A DNA stretch of 64,000 nucleotides from CAYRMN01 sp964425575 (GCA_964425575.1 CAYRMN010000001.1:1-64000), one strand, 5' to 3'; shown: positions 9,639 through 19,262, numbered from the stretch's first letter. Program-made: numbers and translations. The notes: generated by a model from the letters alone, not told the origin.

Positions 9639-10904
9639 ATGTACGAATTAATCGTGGCCAGTGCTTTGTTTACTCTTGTGGCGTTGTTAATCGTCTTAAA
9701 TATTGTTCAGCGGGAGCGGCACATTAAACATCTCATGACATCTTTGTATGGTATAGAAGATGAGCAGTTCATGCGATCTATGAGTAATTTGCTCGGACCT
9801 CCACTGGTTGATGGAAATCGGATTACAATGCAGGTGAATGGGGATCAGATTTTTCCAGCGATGCTGCAAGCTATTCATGGTGCTCAATCATCAATTACCT
9901 TTGAAACATATATCTACTGGTCAGGTCAGATAGGTGATGCGTTTACGGAAGCGCTGATTGAGCGTGCTCAAGCGGGTGTGCGCGTTCACGTATTGGTTGA
10001 TTGGATTGGGAGTCATCGCATGGATCGAGTTCAGTTGCGGCGTATGCGCAAAGCTGGCATTCAAGTACGCAAATACCGACCACTTCATTGGTACACGCTA
10101 GCACGTCTCAATAATCGAACACATCGAAAATTATTGGTCGTTGATGGGGTGATCGGCTTTATTGGAGGAGTCGGAATTGCAGATCTCTGGCGGGGCAACG
10201 CAGAAGATTCACAACATTGGCATGACGTTCATTTTTGCGTAGAGGGTCCAGTTGTGGCTCAGCTTCAATCGGCATTTATGGATAACTGGCTTAAAACATC
10301 TTCTGTTGTGCTGCACGGCGATCGATATTTCCCACAGCTTGCCCCGGTTGGTGATATGCGAGCGCAGATTTTTAAAAGCTCAGCCCGTGAAGGCAGCGAG
10401 AGTATCGCGCTCATGTATCTCCTTTCATTTTCTGCTGCTCGAAAAAATATTCGAATCGGTAGTCCGTATTTTATTCCAGATGCCTTGTCACAAAAAGCCT
10501 TAATTGCAGCCGCAAAACGCGGTGTCCGAGTAGAAATTCTGATTCCTGGCGCTCACAGCGATAGCCCTATAGCTCGTTTTGCTTCAAAGATTTGTTGGGG
10601 ACGGCTCTTGCGAAATGGGATTCATATTTATGAGTATCAGCCGACAATGTATCATTGCAAAATGATGATTATTGATGATCGGTGGGCAAGTGTGGGATCT
10701 GTTAATTTTGACGCCCGATCGTTTCGTTTGAATGATGAAGCAAATTTGAATGTTTCCGATGTTCCATTTGCATTGACGCTTACAAGTCTATTCGAGGATG
10801 ATAAGAAGCGTTCACGGGAAGTATTGTATCGAGAATGGCGTCGACAATCGGTGCGGGAAAAGATCTATCGAAAGCTTGCAGATATCGTGAGCTCGCAATT
10901 TTAA
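9639..10904 (+). CDS. cls: Cardiolipin synthase-like phospholipase D protein
   Basis: 421 residues with one N-terminal membrane helix (about 3-24) and two phospholipase D HxKxxxxD motifs: HRKLLVVD in the first half and YHCKMMIIDD with SVNFDARS in the second. This is the standard layout of bacterial cardiolipin synthase, which joins two phosphatidylglycerols, or PG and another phospholipid, at the membrane. The length is slightly shorter than the E. coli ClsA form (about 486) because only one membrane helix is present. It follows the surface-protein gene on the same strand by 24 bp. Another phosphatidyl transferase activity cannot be excluded. Confidence 0.85.
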   Translation: MYELIVASALFTLVALLIVLNIVQRERHIKHLMTSLYGIEDEQFMRSMSNLLGPPLVDGNRITMQVNGDQIFPAMLQAIHGAQSSITFETYIYWSGQIGDAFTEALIERAQAGVRVHVLVDWIGSHRMDRVQLRRMRKAGIQVRKYRPLHWYTLARLNNRTHRKLLVVDGVIGFIGGVGIADLWRGNAEDSQHWHDVHFCVEGPVVAQLQSAFMDNWLKTSSVVLHGDRYFPQLAPVGDMRAQIFKSSAREGSESIALMYLLSFSAARKNIRIGSPYFIPDALSQKALIAAAKRGVRVEILIPGAHSDSPIARFASKICWGRLLRNGIHIYEYQPTMYHCKMMIIDDRWASVGSVNFDARSFRLNDEANLNVSDVPFALTLTSLFEDDKKRSREVLYREWRRQSVREKIYRKLADIVSSQF

Positions 10905-10941
10905 CGATTTGCCTAGCCATCTTGACCTTCTCTTATAGGTT

Positions 10942-12216
10942 GTGTACGGAGATGCTAGCATTGATAGTATGAAAACTGCTTTTGAAAATGCGTTGTTCCA
11001 ATTGGATCGGGCCACGAACGTACATCCGTTTCCACAGGATTTTCTTGATTATCTCCAGCATCCGGAACGAGAAATTCGTATTTCTATTCCTGTGGTGATG
11101 GATGATGGAACGGTGCGGTTTTTTGAAGGATATCGTGTTCAATATACGAACGCTCGGGGTCCGTATAAGGGCGGGATTCGCTATCATGAACAAACTGACA
11201 TTGAAGAGGTGAAAGCGCTCGCCTTTTGGATGTCTTTGAAATGTGCCGTCGTGAATATCCCAATGGGCGGTGGAAAAGGAGGGGTTACGGTGAATCCGAA
11301 ACTGCTCTCAAAAGGAGAATTAGAGCGACTTTCGCGCGGCTGGATTCGAGCCATGGCAGATGTTCTTGGTCCTGATAAGGATGTTCCAGCCCCAGACGTA
11401 AATACAACATCCGAAATCATGGGCTGGATGGCGGATGAATTCAAAACGATAACGGGAGATGCACGTGGAGCTGTTATTACGGGAAAGCCGCTTGATCAAG
11501 GCGGTTCCGCGGGTCGAGCAACAGCTACAGCTCAGGGCGGTTTCTATGTGTTTGAAGCTCTCAAGGAACGTTTAGGGTTGCCTGAACGGTGCCGTGTAGT
11601 GATTCAAGGATTTGGAAATGCTGGTCAGCATGCAGCTGAGCTATGGAATCAAGCAGGTCATCATATTGTCGCGATGTCTGACTCTCAGGGTGCGATTTTC
11701 AATCCAGCGGGGATAGATATTGATGCAGTACGGGAACATAAAAAGACGACGGGTTCCGTGATCGGGCTACATGGTGCGCGAACGCTTTCACAGCAAGAGA
11801 TGCTTGAACTTGAGTGTGATGTGCTCATTCCGGCTGCACTAGAAAACCAAATTCACGAAAAAAACGCTGCTCAGATTAACGCAAAACTTGTTCTCGAGCT
11901 CGCAAATGGTCCAACGACCCCGGAAGCCGATGATATTCTTTTTTCGAAAGGAATTCCTGTGATTCCTGATATTTTAGCCAATGCCGGTGGGGTAACTGTC
12001 TCGACGTTTGAGTGGGAACAGAATTTAAAAGGAGAGCATTGGGGCGAGGCTGACGTATTTCAAAAACTCAGCATGATTATGCAAACAGAAGCGGGAGAGA
12101 TTTACGATCTTGCGCGTTTGAAGAAGACTGATATGCGCCGAGCGGCTTTCATTGTGGGGTTGCAGCGCATCGAGTCTGCGTTACGGTCAAAGGGGCGATT
12201 GTCTTCAACAACATGA
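10942..12216 (+). CDS. gdhA: Glutamate (Glu/Leu/Phe/Val) dehydrogenase
   Basis: The 424-residue protein has the amino-acid dehydrogenase signature with catalytic lysines in the segments GPYKGGIRYH and MSLKCAVVNIPMGGGKGG, and a Rossmann domain (GFGNAGQHAAEL) in the second half. It interconverts glutamate and 2-oxoglutarate with NAD(P)H. The ATG at 10969 fits the family start better (MKTAFENALFQLDRA). The upstream GTG at 10942 would add nine residues. The stop overlaps the next start (ATGA), so the L,D-transpeptidase gene is translationally coupled. Confidence 0.9.
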   Translation: MYGDASIDSMKTAFENALFQLDRATNVHPFPQDFLDYLQHPEREIRISIPVVMDDGTVRFFEGYRVQYTNARGPYKGGIRYHEQTDIEEVKALAFWMSLKCAVVNIPMGGGKGGVTVNPKLLSKGELERLSRGWIRAMADVLGPDKDVPAPDVNTTSEIMGWMADEFKTITGDARGAVITGKPLDQGGSAGRATATAQGGFYVFEALKERLGLPERCRVVIQGFGNAGQHAAELWNQAGHHIVAMSDSQGAIFNPAGIDIDAVREHKKTTGSVIGLHGARTLSQQEMLELECDVLIPAALENQIHEKNAAQINAKLVLELANGPTTPEADDILFSKGIPVIPDILANAGGVTVSTFEWEQNLKGEHWGEADVFQKLSMIMQTEAGEIYDLARLKKTDMRRAAFIVGLQRIESALRSKGRLSSTT

Positions 12217-13661
12217 CGTCTTTTTTTCGGCTATGGGTTGGGGGTGCTGTTTGTGTTTTTTTTGTTAGCTGCCCTTTGTTTTTTGCGGAGGCAAAAGAAA
12301 AATGGAAACCACTTCCTGTTCCGCCCGAATACACTCGTTTGCCACTCGTTCAAGCATGGACGGCCGATTTTATACAGCAAGCATCGTTTTTAGCTTTTGA
12401 TAAAACAGTTCAGGGTGGGGGATTTTTAGCGGTTGGCGATCTTGACGGGGATCATCAACAGGAAGTTGTGGTGGGAGCTGGCAAGGGGATGGCTCCTGAG
12501 GTGCGTATTTTTAGTCGAGACGGCCTATTAAAATGGCATTTTCTCGCGTATCCGTCTGCATTTCAGGGAGGCGTACGGATTGCAGTTGCAGATACGGATG
12601 GCGATGGGCTAGCGGAGATTATTACAGCTCCCGGCCCTGGAATTGCGGGGTCTATTCATGTGTATGATCAGACGGGAAGAGACAAAATTCCGCCTGTCAT
12701 CGTATACGGAAAGAACTTTATCGGCGGGGTACGAGTGGCGGCTGGTGATCTTGATGGTGATGGAAAAGCCGAGATCATCACAACTCCTGGTCCTGGGGGC
12801 GGACCACATGTCAGCGTCATGAGTGGAATGCTCGAGAATCTCGGGAGAGATTTTTTCCCATACGATGCATCCATGACGGACGGCGTAACAATCGCGCTTG
12901 TAAAAAGTCCACAAGGGATAAGTATCGTGACTGGCATTGAGAGCTGGTCTTTGCCTCTGGTGAAGCGATTTGTTCTTTTCCCGGAGTTCAAACAAACAGC
13001 TGAGTTTCTTGCCTTTGATCCAAGCTGGAAATTCGGAGTTACTCTAGCGGCCTTTGATGTTGATCATGATGGTTATGATGAAATTGCGGTCGTTGGGAAC
13101 GGAGGAAGCTCACCCGAAATGCGCCTCTTTGATGCATACGGAACGCTCATGCGTGCGCATTCTTTACTAGACGCCGCCTATCGAGGAGGATTCTCTTTAG
13201 TTCAAGCTGACAGTCTCAATAGTAAAGATATGCGGCCTGAATTACTCGCTATCCCAACAACACCTATTGTCACAGGTCCGGTTGATACGGAGCGTTCTAT
13301 TCAGATTGATATTAGTGAACAGCGTTTATATGCGTATGAACATGGAAGAATCGCGAAGAGCTTTCTGGTATCGACAGGAGTGCGACGTCATCCGACCCCG
13401 ATTGGAAAAACCACGATTTTAAAAAAAGTACCTGTTATGGACTATCGGTGGAATTACGGTCCTGGAAATCCTGATAATTATGATCTTCCTAACGTACGCT
13501 TTAATTTAAAAATTTTCTCCAATATTTTTATCCATACGGCGTATTGGCATAACAATTTTGGACATCCGATGAGCCACGGTTGCGTGAATACATCACTGGA
13601 GGATGCGAAGTGGGTCTACAATTGGGCAGAAGTAGGCACGCCGGTTGAGACGAAAATATAA
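12213..13661 (+). CDS. Secreted L,D-transpeptidase with FG-GAP/VCBS propeller
   Basis: The N-terminus is a signal peptide (about 1-27). Residues about 60-340 hold at least four FG-GAP/VCBS-like repeats with calcium-type loops (DLDGDHQQE, DTDGDGLAE, DLDGDGKAE, DVDHDGYDE), expected to form a beta-propeller. Residues about 362-482 are a YkuD L,D-transpeptidase domain with the active site HGCVN near residue 454. Such enzymes make 3-3 peptidoglycan cross-links or attach proteins to the wall. The propeller may bind wall or surface partners. The gene starts inside the stop of the dehydrogenase gene and ends before a 96-bp palindromic element. Confidence 0.85.
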   Translation: MTSFFRLWVGGAVCVFFVSCPLFFAEAKEKWKPLPVPPEYTRLPLVQAWTADFIQQASFLAFDKTVQGGGFLAVGDLDGDHQQEVVVGAGKGMAPEVRIFSRDGLLKWHFLAYPSAFQGGVRIAVADTDGDGLAEIITAPGPGIAGSIHVYDQTGRDKIPPVIVYGKNFIGGVRVAAGDLDGDGKAEIITTPGPGGGPHVSVMSGMLENLGRDFFPYDASMTDGVTIALVKSPQGISIVTGIESWSLPLVKRFVLFPEFKQTAEFLAFDPSWKFGVTLAAFDVDHDGYDEIAVVGNGGSSPEMRLFDAYGTLMRAHSLLDAAYRGGFSLVQADSLNSKDMRPELLAIPTTPIVTGPVDTERSIQIDISEQRLYAYEHGRIAKSFLVSTGVRRHPTPIGKTTILKKVPVMDYRWNYGPGNPDNYDLPNVRFNLKIFSNIFIHTAYWHNNFGHPMSHGCVNTSLEDAKWVYNWAEVGTPVETKI

Positions 13662-13683
13662 GGTCAAAAGTTCTGTATATATT

Positions 13684-13779
13684 GTCGTCCTGAACGAAGC
13701 GTATGCGAAGTTGAAGGATCTATAAAGAAGAATTCTCCTTATAGATCCCTCGACGTCACTTCGTTTTGCTCGGGACGAC
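13684..13779. repeat. 96-bp palindromic repeat, copy 1
   Basis: The two arms, each about 42 bases starting GTCGTCC, are imperfect inverted copies around an AT-rich centre. The element fills the gap between two convergent genes (stops at 13661 and 13787), where it could fold as a bidirectional terminator. Its reverse complement matches 32763-32857 at about 90 percent. Confidence 0.75.
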
Positions 13780-13786
13780 AGACGAT

Positions 13787-13975
13787 CTAGTAGGGTCGCG
13801 GGATCTTTTCTGCTTCTTTTGGAATGATGGGCTGTTCGGTTGGAGCTGGAGCGGGTGCAGGTTGACGAAGCTCTGCTTGAGTAGGTCTTCTCGCTGATGA
13901 GGTATCTAAAGAGCAGCCTGCGCCAAAGAGACTTATGCTCACTGCGAGAATAGCAAGGAGAGGGAACAATCTCAT
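13787..13975 (-). CDS. Small lipoprotein, Pro-rich
   Basis: This 62-residue protein has a typical lipoprotein signal (MRLFPLLAILAVSISLFGAGC), with the lipobox cysteine at residue 21. The mature tail is short and rich in Pro, Ala and Glu. It should be membrane-anchored, but its function is unknown. The ATG at 13975 is preferred because it places the signal at the terminus. No Shine-Dalgarno is visible. Transcription probably comes from the reverse half of a symmetric -10 at 14006-14013. Confidence 0.6.
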   Translation of the reverse strand: MRLFPLLAILAVSISLFGAGCSLDTSSARRPTQAELRQPAPAPAPTEQPIIPKEAEKIPRPY

Positions 13976-14005
13976 ACAAGAATTATTTGCGAGTAATGCG
14001 CGGTC

Positions 14006-14013
14006 AGTATACC
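14006..14013. promoter_or_regulatory. Symmetric divergent -10 box
   Basis: AGTATACC reads TATACC on the plus strand (toward the gene at 14027, 13 bases away) and TATACT on the minus strand (toward the lipoprotein, about 30 bases away). One palindromic core (GTATAC) could serve both divergent genes. Confidence 0.45.
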
Positions 14014-14026
14014 ATCTTTTCATTGT

Positions 14027-15376
14027 ATGAACATTTCTTTTCATGGGGCGGCACGAGAAGTGACAGGTTCATGTTATTTGGTGGAGACGGGACATACGCG
14101 TGTGTTGATTGATTGTGGCATGTTTCAGGGCTCGGCGTTTGCCGATGCAAAAAACTTTCGTGAATTTGGTTTTGATCCTGCGACAATTGATGCGGTGATT
14201 ATTACGCATGCGCATCTTGATCATGTTGGCCGTCTTCCAAAATTGTTTAAGGATGGGTTTCGGGGCAAGGTGTATGCAACTCCACCCACGAGACAGCTCG
14301 CACATATCGTTCTAGATGACGCCGAGCAGATCATGGAAGAAGACCATCGTCGAACGGCGCGCCCCAAGCTCTATGAAAAAAAAGATGTCGAACGGGTTGT
14401 TGAGCGCTTCGTTGACGTCGAGTATGAGCGGTCCATGAAACTCGAAGGACTTTCATTCCGTTTTCGTGATGCAGGACATATTTTTGGAAGTGCCTTTGTA
14501 GAGATTGAGGAGCGAGGCGGTGCGCGTGTTGTTTTTTCCGGCGATGTCGGGAATCGAGACGTTCCCATTCTTCGTCCTACTGAGCAGATTGCCGAGTGTG
14601 ATGCCTTGGTGGTCGAGTCAACCTATGGGAATCGATTGCATGAAGATGAATCCACGCGTGAAGCTCGTTTGCGTAGCGTTATTCAAGATACCATTAAACA
14701 AAATGGAGTATTGATTATTCCGGCGTTTGCAATTGAGCGAACGCAGGAGGTGGTCTACGAATTGAATCACTTGGTGGAAAATAAATTGATTCCTTCGGTA
14801 GATATTTATCTCGATAGCCCAATGGCCACCAAGGTGATCAAGGTGATCGAACAATATCCGCAATACTACGCGAAAGAAGCGACGCGTCTCGTGGCTACAG
14901 GTGATGATATGTTCACCTTTCCGCGATTGCACGTAACAACAACGCGTGAGGAATCAAAGATGATTAATGACAAGCCGCGACCAAAAGTCATTATTTCTGG
15001 TTCGGGGATGATGAATGGCGGGCGTATTCGTCATCATTTGATCCGCTATTTAAGTGATGCGCGCTCAACCATTCTCATTATCGGCTATCAGGCTCACGGA
15101 ACGCTTGGCAGGCAACTTTATACCGGAGAAAAGCATGTCACGATCATGGAAGAGCGCGTTGAAGTGCGTGCGAAGGTGACCTCTATTGGAGCCTATAGTG
15201 CCCACGCGGATCAAAAAAAACTACTCGATTGGGTTGCTTCGGCTAAATCAAGGCCAACACAGGTCTACTGTACGCATGGGGAAGAGGATGCGGCCGCAGC
15301 GCTGGCGACGCGTGTTACTGAGGAGCTCGGTATTGCGACGCACGTCCCTCGTTTTGAGGAGACGATTCAACTATGA
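14027..15376 (+). CDS. Beta-CASP metallo-beta-lactamase-fold RNA-processing nuclease
   Basis: The 449-residue protein has the metallo-beta-lactamase motif HAHLDHVGRLP near residues 62-72, further metal ligands in DAGHIFGSAF and SGDVGN, and the beta-CASP motifs including ESTYGNR, SGSGMMNGGR and SAHADQ. This matches the YSH1/CPSF-like family of bacterial and archaeal exo/endonucleases (COG1236) that process RNA using two zinc ions. No separate KH domain is visible, so it is not an aCPSF1 homologue. Its stop overlaps the start of the EamA transporter gene. The -10 TATACC lies 13 bases upstream, leaving almost no leader. Confidence 0.85.
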   Translation: MNISFHGAAREVTGSCYLVETGHTRVLIDCGMFQGSAFADAKNFREFGFDPATIDAVIITHAHLDHVGRLPKLFKDGFRGKVYATPPTRQLAHIVLDDAEQIMEEDHRRTARPKLYEKKDVERVVERFVDVEYERSMKLEGLSFRFRDAGHIFGSAFVEIEERGGARVVFSGDVGNRDVPILRPTEQIAECDALVVESTYGNRLHEDESTREARLRSVIQDTIKQNGVLIIPAFAIERTQEVVYELNHLVENKLIPSVDIYLDSPMATKVIKVIEQYPQYYAKEATRLVATGDDMFTFPRLHVTTTREESKMINDKPRPKVIISGSGMMNGGRIRHHLIRYLSDARSTILIIGYQAHGTLGRQLYTGEKHVTIMEERVEVRAKVTSIGAYSAHADQKKLLDWVASAKSRPTQVYCTHGEEDAAAALATRVTEELGIATHVPRFEETIQL

Positions 15377-16305
15377 GTTGGTTTGTATTTGCAGCCATCG
15401 GTCACTTGTTGAACGGTGTTGCGTTTGTGATCGATAAGGCGTTGCTAACCTCTGCCTTTAAACGAAGCGCGACCTATGCTGGTTTCATCGGTGGGCTATC
15501 TGCCATTGCGATTATTGGCATTCCGTGGATTCATGCTTGGCCATCTTTATCGATCTGGCCGGCGGTGATTGGGTTTGGTGCATTGTTCGTATTTGGTCTC
15601 TGGGTTTTTTTTGAAGCACTTCGTCGTTCAGAGGCAACGCGAGTTGTGCCGCTGGTGGGTGCGCTTGTGCCGCTCATGACATTCATTCAAAGCAGTTTCT
15701 TCTTTCAGGAGCACCTGATCGCGCGGAGCCTGATCGGACTATTTGCCCTCATTCTCGCAACATGGATGTTGACGATCGGAACGAAATTACAGCCTACGTC
15801 GTGGCGGGTCATTGGACTGTGTGCGGTTTCTGGTTGGCTGTTTGCTACGGCAACACTTTGCGGAAAATATGCCTTTGATCGTGGCGATTTTGTAGGTGTA
15901 TTGGTCGCCTCTCGACTTGTCGCTGGTTTAGTTGGCATCTGTATTATTGTGATGCAACAGTCAGTTCGGATGGAGATCGGTGCGCTCTTCGTTTCAAAGC
16001 AAGGTTCCCGTCTGCGCGGGGATGACAGAACAAAAGGCAGTTCAATCTGGATTAAACTCGCCCCGCTCTTCGGACAGTTGTGTGGGGCGATTGGATTTGT
16101 GTTGATTCATATTGCGATTCGGACAGGCAGTGTTTCTATTGTAAATGCGCTGCAAGCCGTTCAATACGCATTTCTCGTTATCGCTGCCTTGGCGCTTCGG
16201 TCAATCGCACCTCGTTTGTTGGGGGAGGATCTAAGCCGGAAAGCGCTGATTATAAAAGGAGGTGCTCTCGTTGTAACAGCGTTGGGACTGTATCTTGTTG
16301 CGTAA
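15373..16305 (+). CDS. EamA/DMT-family transporter
   Basis: The 310-residue protein has about ten hydrophobic helices in two EamA-like halves, as in drug/metabolite-transporter permeases. The substrate cannot be predicted. A polar insert (KQGSRLRGDDRTKG, about residues 209-222) lies between the first helices of the second half. It is encoded by a sequence resembling a dispersed palindromic repeat (16002-16030). The ATG overlaps the TGA of the nuclease gene. Confidence 0.8.
   Translation: MSWFVFAAIGHLLNGVAFVIDKALLTSAFKRSATYAGFIGGLSAIAIIGIPWIHAWPSLSIWPAVIGFGALFVFGLWVFFEALRRSEATRVVPLVGALVPLMTFIQSSFFFQEHLIARSLIGLFALILATWMLTIGTKLQPTSWRVIGLCAVSGWLFATATLCGKYAFDRGDFVGVLVASRLVAGLVGICIIVMQQSVRMEIGALFVSKQGSRLRGDDRTKGSSIWIKLAPLFGQLCGAIGFVLIHIAIRTGSVSIVNALQAVQYAFLVIAALALRSIAPRLLGEDLSRKALIIKGGALVVTALGLYLVA
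16002..16030 (+). repeat. Repeat-like insert inside EamA gene
   Basis: The sequence GGTTCCCGTCTGCGCGGGGA contains CCCG/CGGG arms. It is followed by ATGACAGAA and resembles the CCCGCG...CGGGAA-type palindromes dispersed in many bacterial genomes. It is read in frame and adds a polar loop to a membrane protein. The family assignment rests on recall only. Confidence 0.35.
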
Positions 16306-16306
16306 T

Positions 16307-17317
16307 ATGAAGATATTGCTTCGTGTGCTTACAATTATGGGCATCGTGTGTGGCATGATCCTTTTCGTATTTATCTTACTGAGCCTATGGCCTATATCAG
16401 ACCCTACACGACTAGCACCAAAGCTTGGAGTAACGTTTAGTCGAACATACGCCACACAGGAACTTGGACTGGATGCCGATGCAGTACTTCATGAGGCGTT
16501 GGATGATTTGGGAATTCGTCGTTTTCGGATTCCCGTTTATTGGAAGGAGGTAGAGCAAAACATGGGTCAATGGGATTTTCAAGCAGTAGATCGTGATTTG
16601 GCTGAGATTCGTCAGCGAAACGGCGAGGTCGTATTAGCGATTGGTCAAAAATTACCACGCTGGCCTGAATGCTGGACCCCTGATTGGGCTTCGCAGCTCT
16701 CATCAGACGCTCGTCATCAGAAGGTGCTAGCATATATTGAAACAGTTGTAGAACGGTATACGCACCATCCGGAAGTTATTGGTTGGCAGGTAGAAAACGA
16801 GGCACATTTTGCCTATGGAATATGTCCGCCGCCAGATTTTGATCTCATTCGAGCTGAGATGGCATTGGTCCATCGCCTTGATCCTCGTCGACCAATAAGT
16901 ACGACAGAATCAGGAGAGCTGTCTGCCTGGACAACCTTTCGTCATGATGTTGATCGGATCGGTGTGAGTTTGTATCGCGTCATTAAGAATCGCTATATAG
17001 GCATTACGCATTATTGGATGTTCACACCTCAATTTTATTTTCGAAAAGCCCAAGCTATTCACGCGATCGGTGGTGGGCCGGTATATATTAGCGAGCTTCA
17101 GATGGAACCGTGGGCCACTCGCGCTTTGCGCGAAGAGCCTTTGTCTGATCAGTTACGAATATTCCCGCTTCAGCAGATGAAAGAAACGGGTGCCTTTGCT
17201 CGCGCCACGCATTTATCGCCCATCGATCTCTGGGGTCTTGAGTGGTGGTATTGGATGAAAACGACTCAGAATCATCCGGAATATTGGGAAGAGGCGAAGG
17301 ATATATTCAAGCAATAA
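16307..17317 (+). CDS. Membrane-anchored glycoside hydrolase (clan GH-A-like)
   Basis: An N-terminal membrane helix (about 1-28) is followed by a TIM-barrel hydrolase. The pair WQVENEAHF (acid/base Glu after Asn, near residue 164) and YISELQMEPW (likely nucleophile Glu, near residue 266) is typical of GH-A families such as GH5, GH39 and GH42. The exact family and sugar are unclear. The ATG at 16307 begins one base after the upstream stop; a TTG at 16295 is a poorer alternative. It probably acts outside the cell on polysaccharide. Confidence 0.7.
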   Translation: MKILLRVLTIMGIVCGMILFVFILLSLWPISDPTRLAPKLGVTFSRTYATQELGLDADAVLHEALDDLGIRRFRIPVYWKEVEQNMGQWDFQAVDRDLAEIRQRNGEVVLAIGQKLPRWPECWTPDWASQLSSDARHQKVLAYIETVVERYTHHPEVIGWQVENEAHFAYGICPPPDFDLIRAEMALVHRLDPRRPISTTESGELSAWTTFRHDVDRIGVSLYRVIKNRYIGITHYWMFTPQFYFRKAQAIHAIGGGPVYISELQMEPWATRALREEPLSDQLRIFPLQQMKETGAFARATHLSPIDLWGLEWWYWMKTTQNHPEYWEEAKDIFKQ

Positions 17318-17359
17318 AAGGCGGTTGTCGTCGAGTTCATTATTTTTGATGTCGAATAG

Positions 17360-17388
17360 TTGACGTAAAGGCGGTTTTTCGTTATACT
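17360..17388 (+). promoter_or_regulatory. typA promoter
   Basis: TTGACG and TATACT are separated by 17 bases. The -10 ends ten bases before the ATG at 17399, so the mRNA leader would be about three bases long. Confidence 0.7.
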
Positions 17389-17398
17389 TCGCCCACTT

Positions 17399-19244
17399 AT
17401 GGAACTACGCAATATCGCTATCATCGCACACGTTGACCACGGTAAAACAACCCTGGTTGATTCGTTGTTGAAACAGTCAGAAACGTTCTCTGAACGTGGT
17501 TTGGAAGGGGAAACTATCATGGATTCAAACGAGCTTGAACGAGAACGTGGCATTACGATTCTGTCCAAGAACGCAGCCGTAACGTTTAAGAATACCAAAA
17601 TCAATATCGTTGATACCCCTGGACACGCTGACTTCGGCGGTGAGGTGGAGCGTATTATGAACTTGGTAGATGGTGCCTTATTGCTTGTCGACGCGAAAGA
17701 AGGACCGATGCCTCAGACCCGGTTCGTGCTCAAAAAGGCGATTGCCGCCGGCCATCGGATCATCGTGGTCATTAACAAGATTGATAAGCCGGACGCACGT
17801 CCAGATTGGGTGTTGAATCAAACGTTTGATTTGTTTGTTACCTTGGGCGCGAATGATCGTCAGACAGACTTTCCAGTTGTGTATGCCTCTGCCAAACAGG
17901 GCAAGGCTGGACTTACGGAAGATCTCTCAAGCATGACCAACATCAAACCGTTATTTGATAAGATTATTGAAGAGATTCCGGCTCCCACCACAGATCCGAA
18001 CGGCCCATTGCAGGTTTCGGTCGCAAACGTCAGCTATGATAACTATAAGGGTAAGACAGCAATTGGCCGCGTCGTACGTGGAACGCTTAAGGTTGGACCG
18101 GTTGCGTGCCGATGGGCCTACAGATGATCGTCATCTCGGCGGCGGCACTGACCGTGATGGCAAACAAGCTGCTGCGAAGGTTACCTCGGTTATGGTATTT
18201 GAAGGCATGGGACGACGTGATGTCACCGAAGCTCCTGCTGGTGAAATTGTTGCGTTTGCAGGCGTGGAAGGGATCAATATTGGTGAGACTATCGCGGATG
18301 TGAATGCGCCGGAAGCACTGCCCGTCATGAAGATTGAGGAGCCAACCGTCAAAATGACGTTTGGAGTCAATACGTCGCCATTTAACGGTAAAGAGGGTCA
18401 ATATACGACCTCACGCAACATCAAAGAGCGCTTGGAACGGGAATTGCAGAATGATGTGGCGTTGCGTGTTGAGCCGGGGTTGTCTGCTGAAAGCTTTGTG
18501 GTATCTGGTCGTGGCGAACTGCATTTATCTATCTTAATTGAAAAAATGCGTCGCGAGGGATTTGAGCTTCAAGTTTCACGTCCTCAGGTTATTTTCAAGG
18601 ACATTGATGGTCAAAAGAGCGAGCCATTTGAGGAGGTTTCATTGGAAGCCCCAGAAAACATGGCCGGCTCAGTGATCGAAAAATTAGGTCGTCGCAAAGG
18701 CGAGCTGAAGGATATGCGCTCAGAAAACGGCACAACCTATCTTGAATTCGTTATCCCAACTCGTGGTTTGATCGGCTATCGTAATGAATTCATGATGGAT
18801 ACACGCGGCCAGGGAATCATGAACTCGTTATTTCTTGGATACCGACCGCATGCTGGTGATCTTATATCAGGCAGCCATGGTTCGTTGATTTCTTTTGAAT
18901 CGGGCGTGTCGAACTCCTATGGCTTAGTTGCTGCTCAGGAGCGTGGACAACTCTTTATTGGTGCTGGCGTCGCTGTGTATGAGGGTATGGTTATCGGACA
19001 AAATGCCAAGCCAGAAGATTTGATGGTCAATGTATGCAAGGAAAAGAAATTGTCCAACATGCGCTCAAAAGGAGATGGTGTATCAGAAGGACTAGATACG
19101 CCTCGTACCATGACGCTCGAAGAAGCGCTCGAATTTATTGGCGATGACGAGCTTGTAGAAGTTACTCCAAAGAGTCTGCGTGTCCGTAAATTGTTTCTCA
19201 AAGAATTTGAACGCAAGCGATCCTCGCAGAGCAATGGGGGATAA
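17399..19244 (+). CDS. typA: TypA/BipA ribosome-associated GTPase, frameshifted
   Basis: The N-terminal 238 or so residues carry all GTPase motifs (AHVDHGKTT, RGITI, DTPGHADFGGE, NKIDKPD, SAKQG). The same protein continues in another frame with the EF-G-like domains III/V and the TypA C-terminal domain, for a total near 614 residues, the usual length. The switch is at about 18100-18110: frame one reads VGPVACRWAYR and stops at 18125-18127, while the other frame supplies ADGPTDDRHL. Dropping one T near 18106 restores VAADGP. The gene is therefore either a pseudogene or an assembly error. TypA acts on the ribosome under stress and in subunit assembly. Confidence 0.85.
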
Positions 19245-19262
19245 AAGAGGTAATGATGAAAG

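Noticed and set aside
18090..18130. Programmed frameshift in typA
   Set aside because: No slippery heptamer or stop-codon stimulator is visible at the junction. A mutation or assembly error is simpler.
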